Shown here: piece by piece, positions 19,676 through 30,300 of the stretch
How positions within the stretch are numbered: the stretch's first letter is position 1
Layout of the letters: the number at the start of each line of letters is the position of its first letter
DNA from: Rhodoblastus sp. 17X3
GTDB lineage: Bacteria; Pseudomonadota; Alphaproteobacteria; Rhizobiales; Beijerinckiaceae
Reading direction: 5' to 3'
DNA: 64,000 bases
Assembly: GCF_030056575.1 (NCBI RefSeq)
Contig: NZ_JASHHX010000008.1
Span: 97,113-161,112 of the forward strand
Notes under the pieces: model-generated
Database searches by the model: none
Told to the model about the DNA's origin: nothing
What the model saw: the letters and a program-made list of their open reading frames with translations, nothing else
Position numbers and translations under genes: made by a program

Positions 19676-21976
19676 GCCGTCCGGGCCGATCTCGCGATAG
19701 ACGCCCTGGATTTCCGCCTCGAAGCCGGGGAAGAGATTGGCGCCTCGCTCGAAGGTCTTGAGATAATCGAGCATGGGCTTGGCGCGCTCGTCGAGGATTT
19801 CGCCGGGCGCGATGGTCGCGATGCCCGGCGGATAGACGACCCAGAGCGTCGTGGCCATCTTGCCCTCGACCTGATCGATCGGCAGGTATTGGACCTGATT
19901 GCGGGTCAGTTTCTGCACCGCCTCCTGCGGAAGCAAGGCGGGGCGCGGCAGATGCTCCGGGCGGAACTGGCGGCGCTGGAGATCGCTGGTGCCGGCGTCG
20001 CGGTAGAAAGCGTGCATCTGCTGGCACAGGTCGCGCAGCCGCATCCCGGCGTAACGCTTGGCGCGCTTCGCCACAAATTCAGGGATGACCTCTTCCAGCG
20101 GCGCGTTCTGGTCGTGATAGGTCTTGAAGGCGACCAGCGCCGAGATCAGCGCGCCCGCCTTGCTCGATTCGACGCCTGGCGTCAGCAGGAAGAGCAGCGA
20201 ATTGAGGTCGTTCTTCTCGGCGACGATCCGGTTCTCGCGCAGATATTGCGCGACCACCGGCGCGGGCACGCCATGATCGAGATATTTGCCATTGGTTCGG
20301 TCGAATCCCGGCGTGATGAGCGTGAGCTTGCAGGGGTCTGTCAGGGCATAGTTATCGGCGACATGGCGGAATCCATGCCAGACGGCGCCGGGCTGGAAGG
20401 TCCAGTAAGCCGGGTTGCCGGCGAGATCATCGGTCGAGACGTCTTCCCAGGCCATGCGACCATCCGGCGTGTCGACTTCGTCGGCGACGAAGGGATCGAA
20501 AAACCAGGCGCGGTCCTTGCTCTTGGCCTTTTCCTCGAACTCCTGGCCGAGCGCCCGGATTTTCTTGCGGATCTCGATGCCGAGACGGATCGTGTCGTCC
20601 CACAGGACCTCGCCGGACTTGCCCTTCATCATTTGCGCGCCGACGTCGAGCGAGGCGAACAGGGGATAGAAGGGCGAGGTCGAGGCGTGGACCAGGAAGG
20701 TCTCGTTGAAGCGGCGATGTTCGATACGCCGCGCCTGTCCCTTGATGTGCCGGTCCTTGACGTGAATCTGCGAGGCCTGTGAAAAGCTCGCCAGCTGCTT
20801 GTGGGTCGATTGGGTGGCGATGATTCCGGGCGCGTCTGGGCCGAGATCCTTCAGGCCCATGGCGAAATGACCGGAGAAGATCGGGTGGAACTTCATGAAG
20901 CCCGCCCAGGCCTCGTCGAACAGGATATAGTCGCAGAGCGGGCCGATCTTGGCGAGAATGGTCTCGGCGCTGTAGATCGTGCCGTCATAGGAGCATTGCT
21001 CGATCACGGCGACGCGGAACGGACGCTCCTTTTTCGAGGCCTCCTTGTCCGTCACCAGGGGGTTGTCGCGGATCTTCTTGCGGATTTTCTTTTCGTCCAG
21101 CGCCTCGTAATCGATCGGCCCGATCATGCCCTGCGCGTTGCGGTCGGTTTCGAGATAGATCGGCACGCCGCCGCCGAGCATCAGGGCGCCGTGATGGGCG
21201 GCCTTGTGATTGTTGCGGTCGAACAGCACCAGATCGCCGGGGGCGACCAACGCCGAGAGCACGATCTTGTTGGAGGCCGAGGTGCCATTGAGGACGAAAT
21301 AGGTCCGCTCGGCGCCGAAGATCTTCGCCGCCTCTTTCTGGGCCCGCAGGGCCGGGCCCTCGTGGACGAGCAGATCGCCCAGCTCCAGCACGGAATTGTC
21401 GAGGTCGTCGCGGAAGATGGCTTCGCCAAGATGTTCGACGAAAATCCGCCCGATCGGGCTGCGGGAATAGAACACGCCGCCATTATGGCCGGGGCAGGTC
21501 CAGAGCTGGTTGCCCTCCTCGGCGTAATCGACCAGTTCGCCAAAGAAAGGCGTCTTCATCGTCTCGGCATATTGCTTGAGCTTGCTGACGAGATTCTTGG
21601 CGATGAATTCGGGGGTTTCCTCGGCGAGGAAGACATAGCCGTCGACATTGTCCAGCACGTCGATCGGCAGGTCCTCGAAACGCTTCCGGCGCACGAGCAG
21701 GATGATCGGCATTTCGAGGCCGCGGCGGCGGACATAGGAGATGAGGCTCGCTGTCTTGCTGGTCATGCCCTTCTTGCCCCAGTCGACGATCATGCAGCCG
21801 ATGGCGGCGTCGGTCTTGATCGCGAGTTCGGCGTCCTCGACGCGGCGGGCGCGGATGACTTCGAAGCCGGATTTCTCCACCGCGGCGATGATTTGCCTCA
21901 GGCGCTCGCCTTCCAGCTCGTCGGCGTCGAAAGCCGGAGCGCAGACGAGAAAGGTGAAGCGGCGGAAATAATCCAT
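19634..21976 (-). CDS. Orn/Lys/Arg decarboxylase, fold type I, with N-terminal wing domain
   Basis: Pyridoxal-phosphate decarboxylase making a polyamine or diamine from a basic amino acid. The N-terminal 130 residues form a receiver-like wing domain (FTFLVCAPAFD, CMIVDW). The cofactor lysine lies in ATQSTHKQLASFSQ, with FDEAWAGFMKFHP and CPGHNGG as further active-site segments. At 780 residues it has the full length of bacterial inducible or biosynthetic enzymes. Whether lysine, ornithine or arginine is the substrate cannot be decided by eye. The ATG at 21976 begins the conserved domain; an upstream in-frame stretch to 22156 is Arg-rich and not family-like. Confidence 0.9.
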   Translation of the reverse strand: MDYFRRFTFLVCAPAFDADELEGERLRQIIAAVEKSGFEVIRARRVEDAELAIKTDAAIGCMIVDWGKKGMTSKTASLISYVRRRGLEMPIILLVRRKRFEDLPIDVLDNVDGYVFLAEETPEFIAKNLVSKLKQYAETMKTPFFGELVDYAEEGNQLWTCPGHNGGVFYSRSPIGRIFVEHLGEAIFRDDLDNSVLELGDLLVHEGPALRAQKEAAKIFGAERTYFVLNGTSASNKIVLSALVAPGDLVLFDRNNHKAAHHGALMLGGGVPIYLETDRNAQGMIGPIDYEALDEKKIRKKIRDNPLVTDKEASKKERPFRVAVIEQCSYDGTIYSAETILAKIGPLCDYILFDEAWAGFMKFHPIFSGHFAMGLKDLGPDAPGIIATQSTHKQLASFSQASQIHVKDRHIKGQARRIEHRRFNETFLVHASTSPFYPLFASLDVGAQMMKGKSGEVLWDDTIRLGIEIRKKIRALGQEFEEKAKSKDRAWFFDPFVADEVDTPDGRMAWEDVSTDDLAGNPAYWTFQPGAVWHGFRHVADNYALTDPCKLTLITPGFDRTNGKYLDHGVPAPVVAQYLRENRIVAEKNDLNSLLFLLTPGVESSKAGALISALVAFKTYHDQNAPLEEVIPEFVAKRAKRYAGMRLRDLCQQMHAFYRDAGTSDLQRRQFRPEHLPRPALLPQEAVQKLTRNQVQYLPIDQVEGKMATTLWVVYPPGIATIAPGEILDERAKPMLDYLKTFERGANLFPGFEAEIQGVYREIGPDGSIRFHTYVADPDA

Positions 21977-22178
21977 GGCGGCCCCGGAAATTCGTGGATT
22001 CGAACGTTGATTTGACGCGTGGCGATGACTCTTTGATGAAATTTCGCGCCCTGCCAAGTCCGGAACGCGCCAGCGCGCAAATTTAACCCGGGCGCAGCGT
22101 CGCCGCGCCCGTGCCGATCGTGCAAAATCTCCGCGCCGTCTTTGCGCTTTTTCCATCTTCCTGCGCCGATAATGGCCG

Positions 22179-23525
22179 ATGATCGAACTGCATGTTCCCC
22201 GGACCCGCCGCCGGCTTCTCGCGACCGTCGCGCGGGCGGCGGGCCTGATCCCGTTCTACAGCGCCATGGCGCGCAGCCAGTCCGACCCGGTCGCCGCCGC
22301 GACCTTGGATTTCATCGCCGGAATGACCGAAGCCGCCCGCGCGCAAAAGGCCTATCGCCTGAAGCGCGGCGTCACGACCATCTATCGCGTGGTCCTGCCG
22401 GAAGGCGCCCATCTTGTCGGCGCGCCGGGCGGCTCGATTCTGCGGCTGGGCTATGACGGCGGCATGCTGGCCAATGAAGGGCCGCTGCGATCGGTGACTT
22501 TGGAAGACATCGTCTTCGACGGCGCCAACCGCCCCATCAACGACGCCTTCGGCCTGCTGAATTTTTACGATGTCGCCCAGGTGGCGATGGAGAACTGCAC
22601 GGTCCGCAACAGCGCGACCGGATTGTTCCAGCACCGCTGCGGCGGCAGGATCCGGCTTTGCTCGTTTCAGGACCTGACGGGAACCGCCATCCATGACGAC
22701 AATTGCGCCGGCATGGTGATCGACGCCAACAGGATCCGGCGCTGCGGCGACAATGGAATCCACCATTGGAGCCTGCATTCGAAGCGCCATGACGGGTCGC
22801 GAATCAGCAATAATGTGATCATGGACATCTCCAACCGCTCCGGCGGCGTCGGCATGTTCGGCAATGGCGTGCGGGTGGCGGAATGCGGCCCCGTCACGGT
22901 CGAGAACAATGTCATCGAGCGCTGCGCCTATACCGCCGTGCGCAATAGCGGCGGCTGGGACGTCGTCGTCGCCGACAATCGCTGCAAGAGCTTCAATGAA
23001 AAGGCGATGTACGCCGAATTCGGCTTCCGCAACGCCACGTTTCGCAACAATGTCATCGCCGATTGCGGAGCGGGCATTTCCGCGACCAATTATCTCGGGC
23101 CGGGCGATGGCGCCGGCGCCCTGATCGCCGGTAATGTCATCAGCGGGCTGCGGCCCTCCCATCCCGACAAGGAATTTGGCCCGCGCATGGCCTGGCTCCA
23201 TGGCGTCCATGGCGAGGGCGACGTGCGCATGGTCGGCAACACAATTGTCGGATCGCCCGCCGTCGGCGTGCTCGCCGGCTTTTTCCAGGCGCGCAACAAT
23301 GTCGTCGTCGAGGCGAACCATCTGATCGACAATGAATACGCGATCGGCTTCGCCACACAGGGCGATCCCGGCCCCTGCGAGATCATCGAAAATGAAATGC
23401 GCGGCTCGAAAAAGGCGAATATCGTCGCCATGTTCCAGGAGCGGATCGTCAGCGGCGACCTGGCTGTGCCGGGCGCCGTGAACAGTTTCAAGAATGTCGT
23501 CATTCGCGGCAACCGCGTGCTGTAG
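22179..23525 (+). CDS. Secreted parallel beta-helix repeat protein, twin-arginine type (TIGR03808-like)
   Basis: The 448-residue protein starts with RTRRRLLATVARAAGLIPF, a Tat-like signal, then carries at least eight repeats of about 20-25 residues built around N-N-V-I or similar cores (ISNNVIMDI, VENNVIERC, FRNNVIADC, IAGNVISGL, MVGNTIVGS, VEANHLIDN). These fold as a right-handed beta-helix as in pectate lyases. It matches my memory of a Rhizobiales family described only as a twin-arginine-translocated repeat protein. Function is unknown; polysaccharide binding or lysis is the family-level guess. It is divergent from the decarboxylase gene. Confidence 0.75.
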   Translation: MIELHVPRTRRRLLATVARAAGLIPFYSAMARSQSDPVAAATLDFIAGMTEAARAQKAYRLKRGVTTIYRVVLPEGAHLVGAPGGSILRLGYDGGMLANEGPLRSVTLEDIVFDGANRPINDAFGLLNFYDVAQVAMENCTVRNSATGLFQHRCGGRIRLCSFQDLTGTAIHDDNCAGMVIDANRIRRCGDNGIHHWSLHSKRHDGSRISNNVIMDISNRSGGVGMFGNGVRVAECGPVTVENNVIERCAYTAVRNSGGWDVVVADNRCKSFNEKAMYAEFGFRNATFRNNVIADCGAGISATNYLGPGDGAGALIAGNVISGLRPSHPDKEFGPRMAWLHGVHGEGDVRMVGNTIVGSPAVGVLAGFFQARNNVVVEANHLIDNEYAIGFATQGDPGPCEIIENEMRGSKKANIVAMFQERIVSGDLAVPGAVNSFKNVVIRGNRVL

Positions 23526-23655
23526 GATCGCGTCGCGATTCAGGCGGCGATTCGGCGGGGCCGTGAAATTGCGTGATTTTTGAATTTATTAACAAAGGCG
23601 TTAACATCGCCGTCCGCCGCAGCGGCGATGTGTGGAATCCGGAGTTCTGGTTGCA

Positions 23656-24621
23656 ATGAGCATGGTCAGGAAAGTCGCCGTCCAGATGGACCCCATCGAC
23701 CGGATCAACATTGTCGGCGATTCGACCTTTGCGCTGCTGCTGGAAGCCCAGGCGCGCGGCTTCGAGCTGGTCTATTATACGCCCGATCGCCTGTCCCTGC
23801 GCGGGAGCGACGTCGTCGCCGTGGCGCAGGATCTGCGCGTGCGCGACGTGAAAGGCGATCATTACGATCTCGGCGCCCCGCGCGAGATCGCCTTGCGCGG
23901 CATGGATGTGGTGCTGCTGCGACAGGACCCGCCTTTCGACCTTTCCTACATCACCTCGACGCATCTGCTCGAAAAGATCGGCGGCCGGACTTTGGTGGTC
24001 AATGATCCCGCCAGCGTGCGCAACGCGCCGGAAAAGCTCTTCGTGATGGATTACCCCGAGCTGATGCCGCCGACGCTCATCACCCGCGACAAGGGCGCCA
24101 TCGACGCCTTCCGCGCCGAGCATGGCGAAGTGGTGATGAAGCCGCTGCATGGCCACGGCGGGGCGGCCGTGTTCCGGCTGCTGGCGCAGGACGCCAATTA
24201 CGGCTCGCTTTATGATCTGTTCGCGGCCAGTTTCCGCGAGCAATGGGTGGTGCAGAAATTCCTGCCCGCCGTCAGTCGGGGCGACAAACGAATCATTCTC
24301 GTCGACGGCGCGCCGGGCGGCGCGGTCAACCGCGTGCCGGCGGAAAATGACATCCGGTCCAACATGGTGCGCGGCGGGGCCGCCGAGGCGACTGAACTTT
24401 CGCCGCGCGAGCAGGAAATCTGCGCCGCCATCGGGCCCGAACTGAAGAAACGCGGCCTGATCTTCGTCGGCATCGACGTGATCGACGGCTATCTGACCGA
24501 GATCAACGTGACCTCGCCGACCGGCATTCGCGCCATCAAGCGCACCGGCGGCCCCGATGTCGCGGCGGCGATCTGGAATGCGATCGAAGGCAAGTTCGCG
24601 AGCCTGGAGGCCGTGGGATGA
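23656..24621 (+). CDS. gshB: Glutathione synthetase
   Basis: Joins gamma-glutamylcysteine and glycine with ATP. The 321-residue ATP-grasp enzyme has the N-terminal [23 protein letters not shown] loop [12 protein letters not shown] and the substrate segment [20 protein letters not shown], then EINVTSPTG. The ATG at 23656 follows a CCGGAG about 11 bases upstream. Its last four bases overlap the glnD start (ATGA), so GSH synthesis and nitrogen sensing are translationally coupled here, which is unusual. Rhizobiales often carry gshB after yraN instead. Confidence 0.95.
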   Translation: MSMVRKVAVQMDPIDRINIVGDSTFALLLEAQARGFELVYYTPDRLSLRGSDVVAVAQDLRVRDVKGDHYDLGAPREIALRGMDVVLLRQDPPFDLSYITSTHLLEKIGGRTLVVNDPASVRNAPEKLFVMDYPELMPPTLITRDKGAIDAFRAEHGEVVMKPLHGHGGAAVFRLLAQDANYGSLYDLFAASFREQWVVQKFLPAVSRGDKRIILVDGAPGGAVNRVPAENDIRSNMVRGGAAEATELSPREQEICAAIGPELKKRGLIFVGIDVIDGYLTEINVTSPTGIRAIKRTGGPDVAAAIWNAIEGKFASLEAVG

Positions 24622-27431
24622 CCCTGCAAGGCAGTCTCGCCAGCCGCGAACCGGCGGCGCCGGGATCGAAATGGACCGGCCCTCGCCTCGAATTGCCGAT
24701 GAAGGCCCTGATTGACCGCGCCGCGCTCGACGCCCGGATCGCCAAGCTCGCGGAAAAATACGGCGGCGTTACGCCGGAATTCCGGAAGGCGGCGGTCGAC
24801 GCGCTGGCGGAATGTCTCGCCCAGGGGTCAGCGACCGCGCGGACCACGCTGGAGGAAAAGGGTTCGGGTCTTGCTTGCGCCGCGCATCTCGCCTTCGTTG
24901 AGGATGAGATCATCCGCGCCATCCATTCCTGCGTGGTGAAATTTATCCATCCGGAAGCGCAGACGGGACGTCTCTGCGTCGTCGCCGTCGGCGGCTATGG
25001 CCGCGGCGCGCTGGCGCCGGGTTCGGACATCGACCTGTTGTTCCTGCTGCCGAGCCGCGGCCACGGGGCCGAAGAGGCGGTGGTCGAATCCATGCTTTAC
25101 CTGCTTTGGGACCTGAAGCAGAAGGTCGGGCACGCGACCCGAACCATCGACGAATGCCTTCGGCAGGCCAAGGCCGACATGACCATCCGCACGACCTTGC
25201 TCGAATGCCGCTTCCTGCTGGGCGACCGCGCCCTGCTCGACAATCTGCTGGCGCGGTTCGATCAGGAAATCGTCCGCAATACGGCCCCTGAATTCGTCGC
25301 GGCCAAGCTCGCCGAACGCGACCAGCGGGTCCAGCGCGCGGGTTCGTCGCGCTATCTGGTCGAGCCCAACGTCAAGGAGGGCAAGGGCGGGTTGCGCGAT
25401 CTCAACACCTTGTTCTGGATCGCGAAATACGCTTATCGAGTGAGCGACGCCGAAGCCCTCGTTGGCGTCGGGCTGTTCAGCGAAAACGAATTGCGGCTGT
25501 TCCGCCGGTGCGAGACCTTCCTGTGGAAGGTCCGCTGTTTCATGCATTTCCTGACCGGGCGCTCCGAGGAGCGCCTGAGTTTCGAACTGCAGCGCCAGGT
25601 CGCCGCCCAGCTCGGCTATACTGCGCGCGGCGGCCTTTCGGCCGTCGAACGGTTCATGAAGCATTATTTCACCGTCGCCAAACAGGTCGGCGACCTGACC
25701 AATATCGTCTGCGCGGCGCTGGAAGAACGTCAGGCCAAGCCGCGCGCGGTGTTCGACCGCTTCGTCGGCAAATTGCGCCGCCGCGCCAAGCCGCGCGACC
25801 TGGGTCCCTTCGCGCTCGAAACGGATCGCGTCACGGTCGCCTCGACCGACATCTTCGCCAAGGAGCCGATCAATCTCATCAGGCTGTTCCATGTCGCGGC
25901 GCGCAATGAATTGCCGATCCATCCGGACGCGCTGCGCCTGGTGACGCAGTCCCTGCCGCGCATCGACAACCAGTTGCGCGCCGATCCTGAAGCCAACCGG
26001 CTGTTCCTGGAAATCCTGACCTCGCCGAAATCGAGCGAGCGCGCCCTGCGCCTGATGAACGAGGCCGGCGTGCTCGGCCGTTTCATCCCGGATTTCGGGC
26101 GCATTGTCGCGATGATGCAGTTCAACATGTACCACCATTATACGGTGGACGAGCATCTGATCCGCGCGCTCGGCCAGCTCGCGGCGGTCGATGCGGGCGA
26201 GACCATCGCCGAACTGCCGCTGACCAGTTCGATCATGCCGACGATCAGCCATCGCCGCGCGCTTTACGTCGCCATGCTGCTGCATGACATCGCCAAGGGC
26301 CGCAAGGAAGATCATTCCATCGTGGGGGCCGAGATCGCCCGCAAGCTCGGCCCGCGCCTCGGCCTGAGTAGCGCGGAGACGGAAGCCGTCGCCTGGCTGG
26401 TCGAAAACCACCTGATCATGTCCAATATCGCGCAGAGCCGCGACCTCGGCGATCCGCGCACGATCGAGGGCTTCGCCAAGGTCGTGCAGACGATCGAGCG
26501 GCTCAAGATGCTGCTGGTTCTCACCGTCTGCGACATTCGCGCGGTCGGCCCGGGCGTCTGGAACGCCTGGAAGGGCGAATTGCTGCGCACGCTCTATTGG
26601 GAAACCGAAGTCGTTCTGGCCGGCGGCCATTCCTCGGTCGATCGCCGGCGCCGCGTGAAGAAATCGCAGGAGGAGCTGCGCGCGAAACTCCCCGCCTGGC
26701 CCGATCACGAATTCGACGACTATGCGGCGCGGCATTATCCGGCCTATTGGCTCAAGGTCGATTTGCCCCACCGCATCGAACACGCGCAGCTATTGCACGC
26801 CAGCGCGGTGGAGATGAATTCGCTGGCGACGGAGGTGGCGACCGACGCCTTCCGCGGCATTACCGAACTTACCGTGATCGCGCCGGACCATCCGCGCCTG
26901 CTGTCGATCATCGCCGGCGCCTGCGCCGCCTCCGGCGCCAATATCGTCGACGCCCAGATCTTCACGACGACGGATGGGCTGGCGCTGGACACCATCTCGA
27001 TTTCCCGCGCCTTCGAGCGCGACGAAGACGAGCTTCGGCGCGGGCAACGGATCGCGCGCGCGATCGAACAGGCTTTGCGCGGCGAGATCAGACTCAGCGA
27101 AATCGTCGCGGCCAAGGCGGGAAACGCGCCCTCGCACGGGGAAACCTTCAACGTGCCGCCCGACGTCGTCATCGACAACAGCCTGTCCCATATGTACAGC
27201 GTCGTCGAAGTCTCCGGCCTCGACCGGCCGGGCCTGCTCTACGATCTGACCTTCGCTTTGTCCAAGCTCAACCTCAACATCGCGTCGGCCCATATCGTGA
27301 CCTTCGGCGAGAAGGCGGTCGATACTTTTTATGTCAGCGATCTGACGGGCGCCAAGGTGGTCAATCCGGCGCGTCAGGGCGCGGTCCGCCGCAATTTGAT
27401 GGACGTGTTCAACACCAAGCAGAAAGCTTGA
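24618..27431 (+). CDS. glnD: Bifunctional uridylyltransferase/uridylyl-removing enzyme
   Basis: Primary nitrogen sensor: adds or removes UMP on PII proteins in response to glutamine. The 937-residue protein has the nucleotidyltransferase motif GGYGRG-GSDIDLL at residues 125-141, an HD hydrolase domain with [14 protein letters not shown] (about 553-567) and two C-terminal ACT glutamine-sensing domains (about 750-830 and 862-937). An internal Met at 24699 ([13 protein letters not shown]) is an alternative start. The ATGA overlap with gshB favours the longer form. Confidence 0.95.
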   Translation: MTLQGSLASREPAAPGSKWTGPRLELPMKALIDRAALDARIAKLAEKYGGVTPEFRKAAVDALAECLAQGSATARTTLEEKGSGLACAAHLAFVEDEIIRAIHSCVVKFIHPEAQTGRLCVVAVGGYGRGALAPGSDIDLLFLLPSRGHGAEEAVVESMLYLLWDLKQKVGHATRTIDECLRQAKADMTIRTTLLECRFLLGDRALLDNLLARFDQEIVRNTAPEFVAAKLAERDQRVQRAGSSRYLVEPNVKEGKGGLRDLNTLFWIAKYAYRVSDAEALVGVGLFSENELRLFRRCETFLWKVRCFMHFLTGRSEERLSFELQRQVAAQLGYTARGGLSAVERFMKHYFTVAKQVGDLTNIVCAALEERQAKPRAVFDRFVGKLRRRAKPRDLGPFALETDRVTVASTDIFAKEPINLIRLFHVAARNELPIHPDALRLVTQSLPRIDNQLRADPEANRLFLEILTSPKSSERALRLMNEAGVLGRFIPDFGRIVAMMQFNMYHHYTVDEHLIRALGQLAAVDAGETIAELPLTSSIMPTISHRRALYVAMLLHDIAKGRKEDHSIVGAEIARKLGPRLGLSSAETEAVAWLVENHLIMSNIAQSRDLGDPRTIEGFAKVVQTIERLKMLLVLTVCDIRAVGPGVWNAWKGELLRTLYWETEVVLAGGHSSVDRRRRVKKSQEELRAKLPAWPDHEFDDYAARHYPAYWLKVDLPHRIEHAQLLHASAVEMNSLATEVATDAFRGITELTVIAPDHPRLLSIIAGACAASGANIVDAQIFTTTDGLALDTISISRAFERDEDELRRGQRIARAIEQALRGEIRLSEIVAAKAGNAPSHGETFNVPPDVVIDNSLSHMYSVVEVSGLDRPGLLYDLTFALSKLNLNIASAHIVTFGEKAVDTFYVSDLTGAKVVNPARQGAVRRNLMDVFNTKQKA

Positions 27432-27458
27432 TTTTTGCCGCCTCCCGACCGATATGCA
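27427..27458 (+). promoter_or_regulatory. Candidate RpoH (sigma-32) promoter of grpE
   Basis: CTTG (27427-27430, overlapping the glnD stop) is followed after 18 bases by CCGATATGCA (27449-27458). This fits the alphaproteobacterial heat-shock pattern CTTG-N17/18-CYTATNTNNG with two mismatches in the -10 part. The spacing is identical to that in the dnaK promoter at 35637-35668. Confidence 0.5.
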
Positions 27459-27465
27459 GGCGAAA

Positions 27466-27493
27466 GCAACCAAAGGGCTGCAACCAAAAGGCT
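27466..27493 (+). repeat. Tandem 14-bp repeat duplicating the grpE ribosome site
   Basis: GCAACCAAAGGGCT (27466-27479) is followed immediately by GCAACCAAAAGGCT (27480-27493), differing at one base. Each copy carries an AAAGGG or AAAAGG Shine-Dalgarno-like core. The second copy is 5-8 bases from the two adjacent grpE start codons. Confidence 0.8.
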
Positions 27494-27495
27494 GA

Positions 27496-28095
27496 ATGAT
27501 GAACGACGGCAATAATCCGCAGAACGAAAAGCTTTCGCAAACGGATGGCGACCCGGAGAACCAGACCTCCGCCGACACGGCTCCGGCCCAGGGCGACGCG
27601 GAGCGTGACGCCGCGGCCGTGCAGGCCCTGATCGCGGAAAACGCCAGCCTCAAGGACAAGGTGCTGCGCACGCTGGCGGAGATGGAGAATCTGCGCCGCC
27701 GGACGGAGAAGGAAGTCGCCGACGCCAAGGCCTATGGCGTGACCTCGCTCGCCCGCGACATGCTCACCTTCGCCGACAATTTGCGGCGCGCGCTCGACAA
27801 TGTGCCGGCGGAAGTCCGCGAGGCCGCCGACAATGCGCTGAAGGCCTTTGTCGAGGGCATCGAGCTGACCGAACGCGATTTCCTCTCCCGGCTGACCCGT
27901 CACGGCGTGCGCAAGCTGGAGCCGAAGGGCCAGAAATTCGATCCGAATTTCCACGAGGCGCTGTACGAGGCCCATGACGAAACCGTTCCGCCCGGCACGG
28001 TCGCGCATGTGGTCGAAGAAGGCTTCGCCATTGGCGAGCGGGTTCTGCGCCCGGCCAAGGTCGGCGTGGCCAAGGGCGGCGCCAAGGCCAATTAA
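27496..28095 (+). CDS. grpE: Nucleotide exchange factor GrpE
   Basis: Releases ADP from DnaK during the chaperone cycle. The 199-residue protein has an acidic, disordered N-terminus, a long coiled coil (about 40-95, [22 protein letters not shown]) and a beta-rich head with [14 protein letters not shown], the GrpE signature. Two ATGs in tandem (27496, 27499) could start translation. It is separated from dnaK/dnaJ by about 4 kb and has its own heat-shock-like promoter after glnD. Confidence 0.95.
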   Translation: MMNDGNNPQNEKLSQTDGDPENQTSADTAPAQGDAERDAAAVQALIAENASLKDKVLRTLAEMENLRRRTEKEVADAKAYGVTSLARDMLTFADNLRRALDNVPAEVREAADNALKAFVEGIELTERDFLSRLTRHGVRKLEPKGQKFDPNFHEALYEAHDETVPPGTVAHVVEEGFAIGERVLRPAKVGVAKGGAKAN

Positions 28096-28120
28096 GGGCG
28101 GCGCAAAGCCGAACCGATCC

Positions 28121-28726
28121 ATGCTCCTGCTGAAGCCCGGTCTGCGCCTTTACAAGACGGCGCTCGACCGGGCGGATCAGGAGGCGCTGCTCGGCGAACT
28201 TCGCGCGATCCTGCGCGAGGCGCCCTTGTTCCGGCCGAAAATGCCGCGCACCGGCAAGGAATTTTCCGTCCGCATGAGCAATTGCGGGCCGCTCGGCTGG
28301 GTGTCGGACCTTTCCGGCTATCGCTATCAGGCCCATCATCCCGAAACGGGCCGGCCCTGGCCGCCCATGCCGGAGAGCGTGCTTCGGCTGTGGCGCGATT
28401 TCGCCGAATGCGCGGTCGAGCCGGACGCCTGCCTGATCAATTATTATGACGAGACCGCCCGGATGGGGCCGCATCAGGATCGCGACGAGACGGATTTTTC
28501 TGCGCCGATCCTGTCGCTGTCGCTGGGGCTGTCCTGCCGCTTCCGCTTCGGCGGCGACTCGCGTCGCGACCCGAGCGCAACGATCCGCCTCGATTCGGGC
28601 GATGTTGTCATCTTCGGCGGCCCGGCGCGGAAGATGTTCCATGGCGTGGACAGAATCCTGCCTGGAACGTCAACTCTGCTGACGCCGCCCGGCCGGATCA
28701 ATTTGACCCTGCGCCGGGCGGAATGA
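28121..28726 (+). CDS. alkB: Alpha-ketoglutarate-dependent DNA repair dioxygenase AlkB
   Basis: Removes N1-methyladenine and N3-methylcytosine lesions by oxidative demethylation. The 201-residue jelly-roll enzyme has iron ligands in MGPHQDRDE (His and Asp) and MFHGVDRI (His), plus the 2-oxoglutarate signature RINLTLR, which fits RxNxTxR. YYDETARMG is the substrate lid. Starts 25 bases after grpE, so it may share that transcript. Confidence 0.93.
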   Translation: MLLLKPGLRLYKTALDRADQEALLGELRAILREAPLFRPKMPRTGKEFSVRMSNCGPLGWVSDLSGYRYQAHHPETGRPWPPMPESVLRLWRDFAECAVEPDACLINYYDETARMGPHQDRDETDFSAPILSLSLGLSCRFRFGGDSRRDPSATIRLDSGDVVIFGGPARKMFHGVDRILPGTSTLLTPPGRINLTLRRAE

Positions 28727-28732
28727 AAAAGC

Positions 28733-29356
28733 TCAGGCCGTCAGAACCTGTTTCGACTCGACGGTCGAATCCGCCTTGAGGCGGTAGACCAGCGGCACGC
28801 CGGTCGCCAACTCCATCGAGGGGATCGTTTTCGGCGTCAGGCGGTCGAGCACCATCACCAGGGCGCGAAGCGAATTGCCATGGGCGGCGACGATGGTGCG
28901 CTCTCCGCGCAGGACGGCGGGCAGGATTTCCTGATTGTAAAAGGGCAGCACGCGGGCGACCGTGTCCTTCAGGCTCTCGCCGCCGGGTGGGGGCACGTCA
29001 TAGGACCGGCGCCAGAGATGGACCTGGTCCTCGCCCCACTGCTTGCGCGCCTCGTCCTTGTTGAGGCCCGAAAGGTCGCCGTAATCGCGCTCGTTGAGCG
29101 CTTGATCCCGGGTCACGGGCAGATCGCTCTGGCCGAGTTCGGCGAGGATCAGCTTCATCGTATTCTGGGCGCGAGTGAGGTCGGAGGTGAAGCCGGTGTC
29201 GAAGCTCAGGCCGAGCGCCTTCAGCCGCTGCCCGGCGGCCTTGGCCTCGTCAATCCCCTGTTCGGTCAGACCGGGATCTTTCCAGCCAGTGAAGAGGTTT
29301 TTCAGGTTCCAATCGCTCTGACCGTGGCGGACGAGCACAAGAAGGCGTTCGGACAC
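28733..29356 (-). CDS. gpmA: 2,3-bisphosphoglycerate-dependent phosphoglycerate mutase
   Basis: Interconverts 3- and 2-phosphoglycerate in glycolysis/gluconeogenesis. The phosphohistidine lies in [10 protein letters not shown] (His11), the second histidine in [10 protein letters not shown], and [11 protein letters not shown] is conserved. The 207-residue length is the shorter alphaproteobacterial form. The start is GTG at 29356, supported by AGGAG 6 bases upstream. It converges on alkB with 6 bases between stops. Confidence 0.95.
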   Translation of the reverse strand: MSERLLVLVRHGQSDWNLKNLFTGWKDPGLTEQGIDEAKAAGQRLKALGLSFDTGFTSDLTRAQNTMKLILAELGQSDLPVTRDQALNERDYGDLSGLNKDEARKQWGEDQVHLWRRSYDVPPPGGESLKDTVARVLPFYNQEILPAVLRGERTIVAAHGNSLRALVMVLDRLTPKTIPSMELATGVPLVYRLKADSTVESKQVLTA

Positions 29357-29493
29357 TTGTTTCTCCTGGCTATCAAATCGCTTGCGCCGCGCTGGGCGGC
29401 TTCCGTTTTATGCGAAACCGCCGGGTCGCGGCGTTGTCGCGTTCATTGCTATGATTTGCCGCCCCGGCGCCGTGACAGAAATCAAAAGCCAGT

Positions 29494-30300
29494 TCAAATT
29501 CCGAGCACGTCGGCCATGGAATAGAGGCCCGGATTGCGGCCGCGTCCCCAAAGCGCCGCCTGGACCGCGCCGCGGGCGAAAATGCCGCGATCCTCGGCCC
29601 GGTGGATCAGTTCGATGCGCTCGCCCGCGCCAGCGAAGATCACGGAATGATCGCCGACGACCGTGCCGCCGCGCAAAGTGGCGAAGCCGATATCGCCGGC
29701 CTTGCGCGCGCCGGTATGTCCGTCGCGCGAGCGGACGGAATGTTCCGTGAGGGCGATGTCGCGGCCCTTTGCCGCCGCTTCGCCCAGGAGAAGCGCGGTG
29801 CCCGAGGGCGCGTCCACTTTCATGCGGTGGTGCATTTCCAGAATTTCGATGTCCCAGTCGATGCCGAGCGTGCCTGCGACTTTCTGGACCAGTCCGGCCA
29901 GCAGATTGACGCCGAGACTCATATTGCCCGAGCGGACAATGACGGCGTGGCGCGCGGCGGCCTCCAGCTTGCCGATGTCCTCGGCGCTCATGCCGGTGGT
30001 GCCGACGACATGGACGATGCGCGCCTGCGCGGCGAGGGCCGCGATCTCGACCGTTACGGCGGGGGCGGAGAAGTCGATCACGCCATCGGCATTGAGCAGC
30101 GCGGCGAGCGGATCGTCGGTGACGGGCACGCCCAGCGCGTCAATGCCGGCCAGCGCGCCGGCGTCGCGGCCGAGCGCGGCCGAGCCGGGGCGCTCCAAAG
30201 CGGCGGAGAGGACCGCGCCTTCGGTCGCCGCGATCGTCTTGACGAGCATCTGGCCCATGCGCCCGGCGGCGCCGACCACGACAAGACGCATCTCAGCCAT
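29494..30300 (-). CDS. dapB: 4-hydroxy-tetrahydrodipicolinate reductase
   Basis: NAD(P)H-dependent step of lysine and diaminopimelate synthesis. The dinucleotide fold starts [13 protein letters not shown] (GxxGxxG); [15 protein letters not shown] holds the catalytic His and Lys. 268 residues is normal. The ATG at 30300 was preferred to an upstream in-frame ATG at 30360 because GGAGA lies 8 bases before it. It probably precedes gpmA on one transcript (137-base gap). Confidence 0.95.
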   Translation of the reverse strand: MAEMRLVVVGAAGRMGQMLVKTIAATEGAVLSAALERPGSAALGRDAGALAGIDALGVPVTDDPLAALLNADGVIDFSAPAVTVEIAALAAQARIVHVVGTTGMSAEDIGKLEAAARHAVIVRSGNMSLGVNLLAGLVQKVAGTLGIDWDIEILEMHHRMKVDAPSGTALLLGEAAAKGRDIALTEHSVRSRDGHTGARKAGDIGFATLRGGTVVGDHSVIFAGAGERIELIHRAEDRGIFARGAVQAALWGRGRNPGLYSMADVLGI

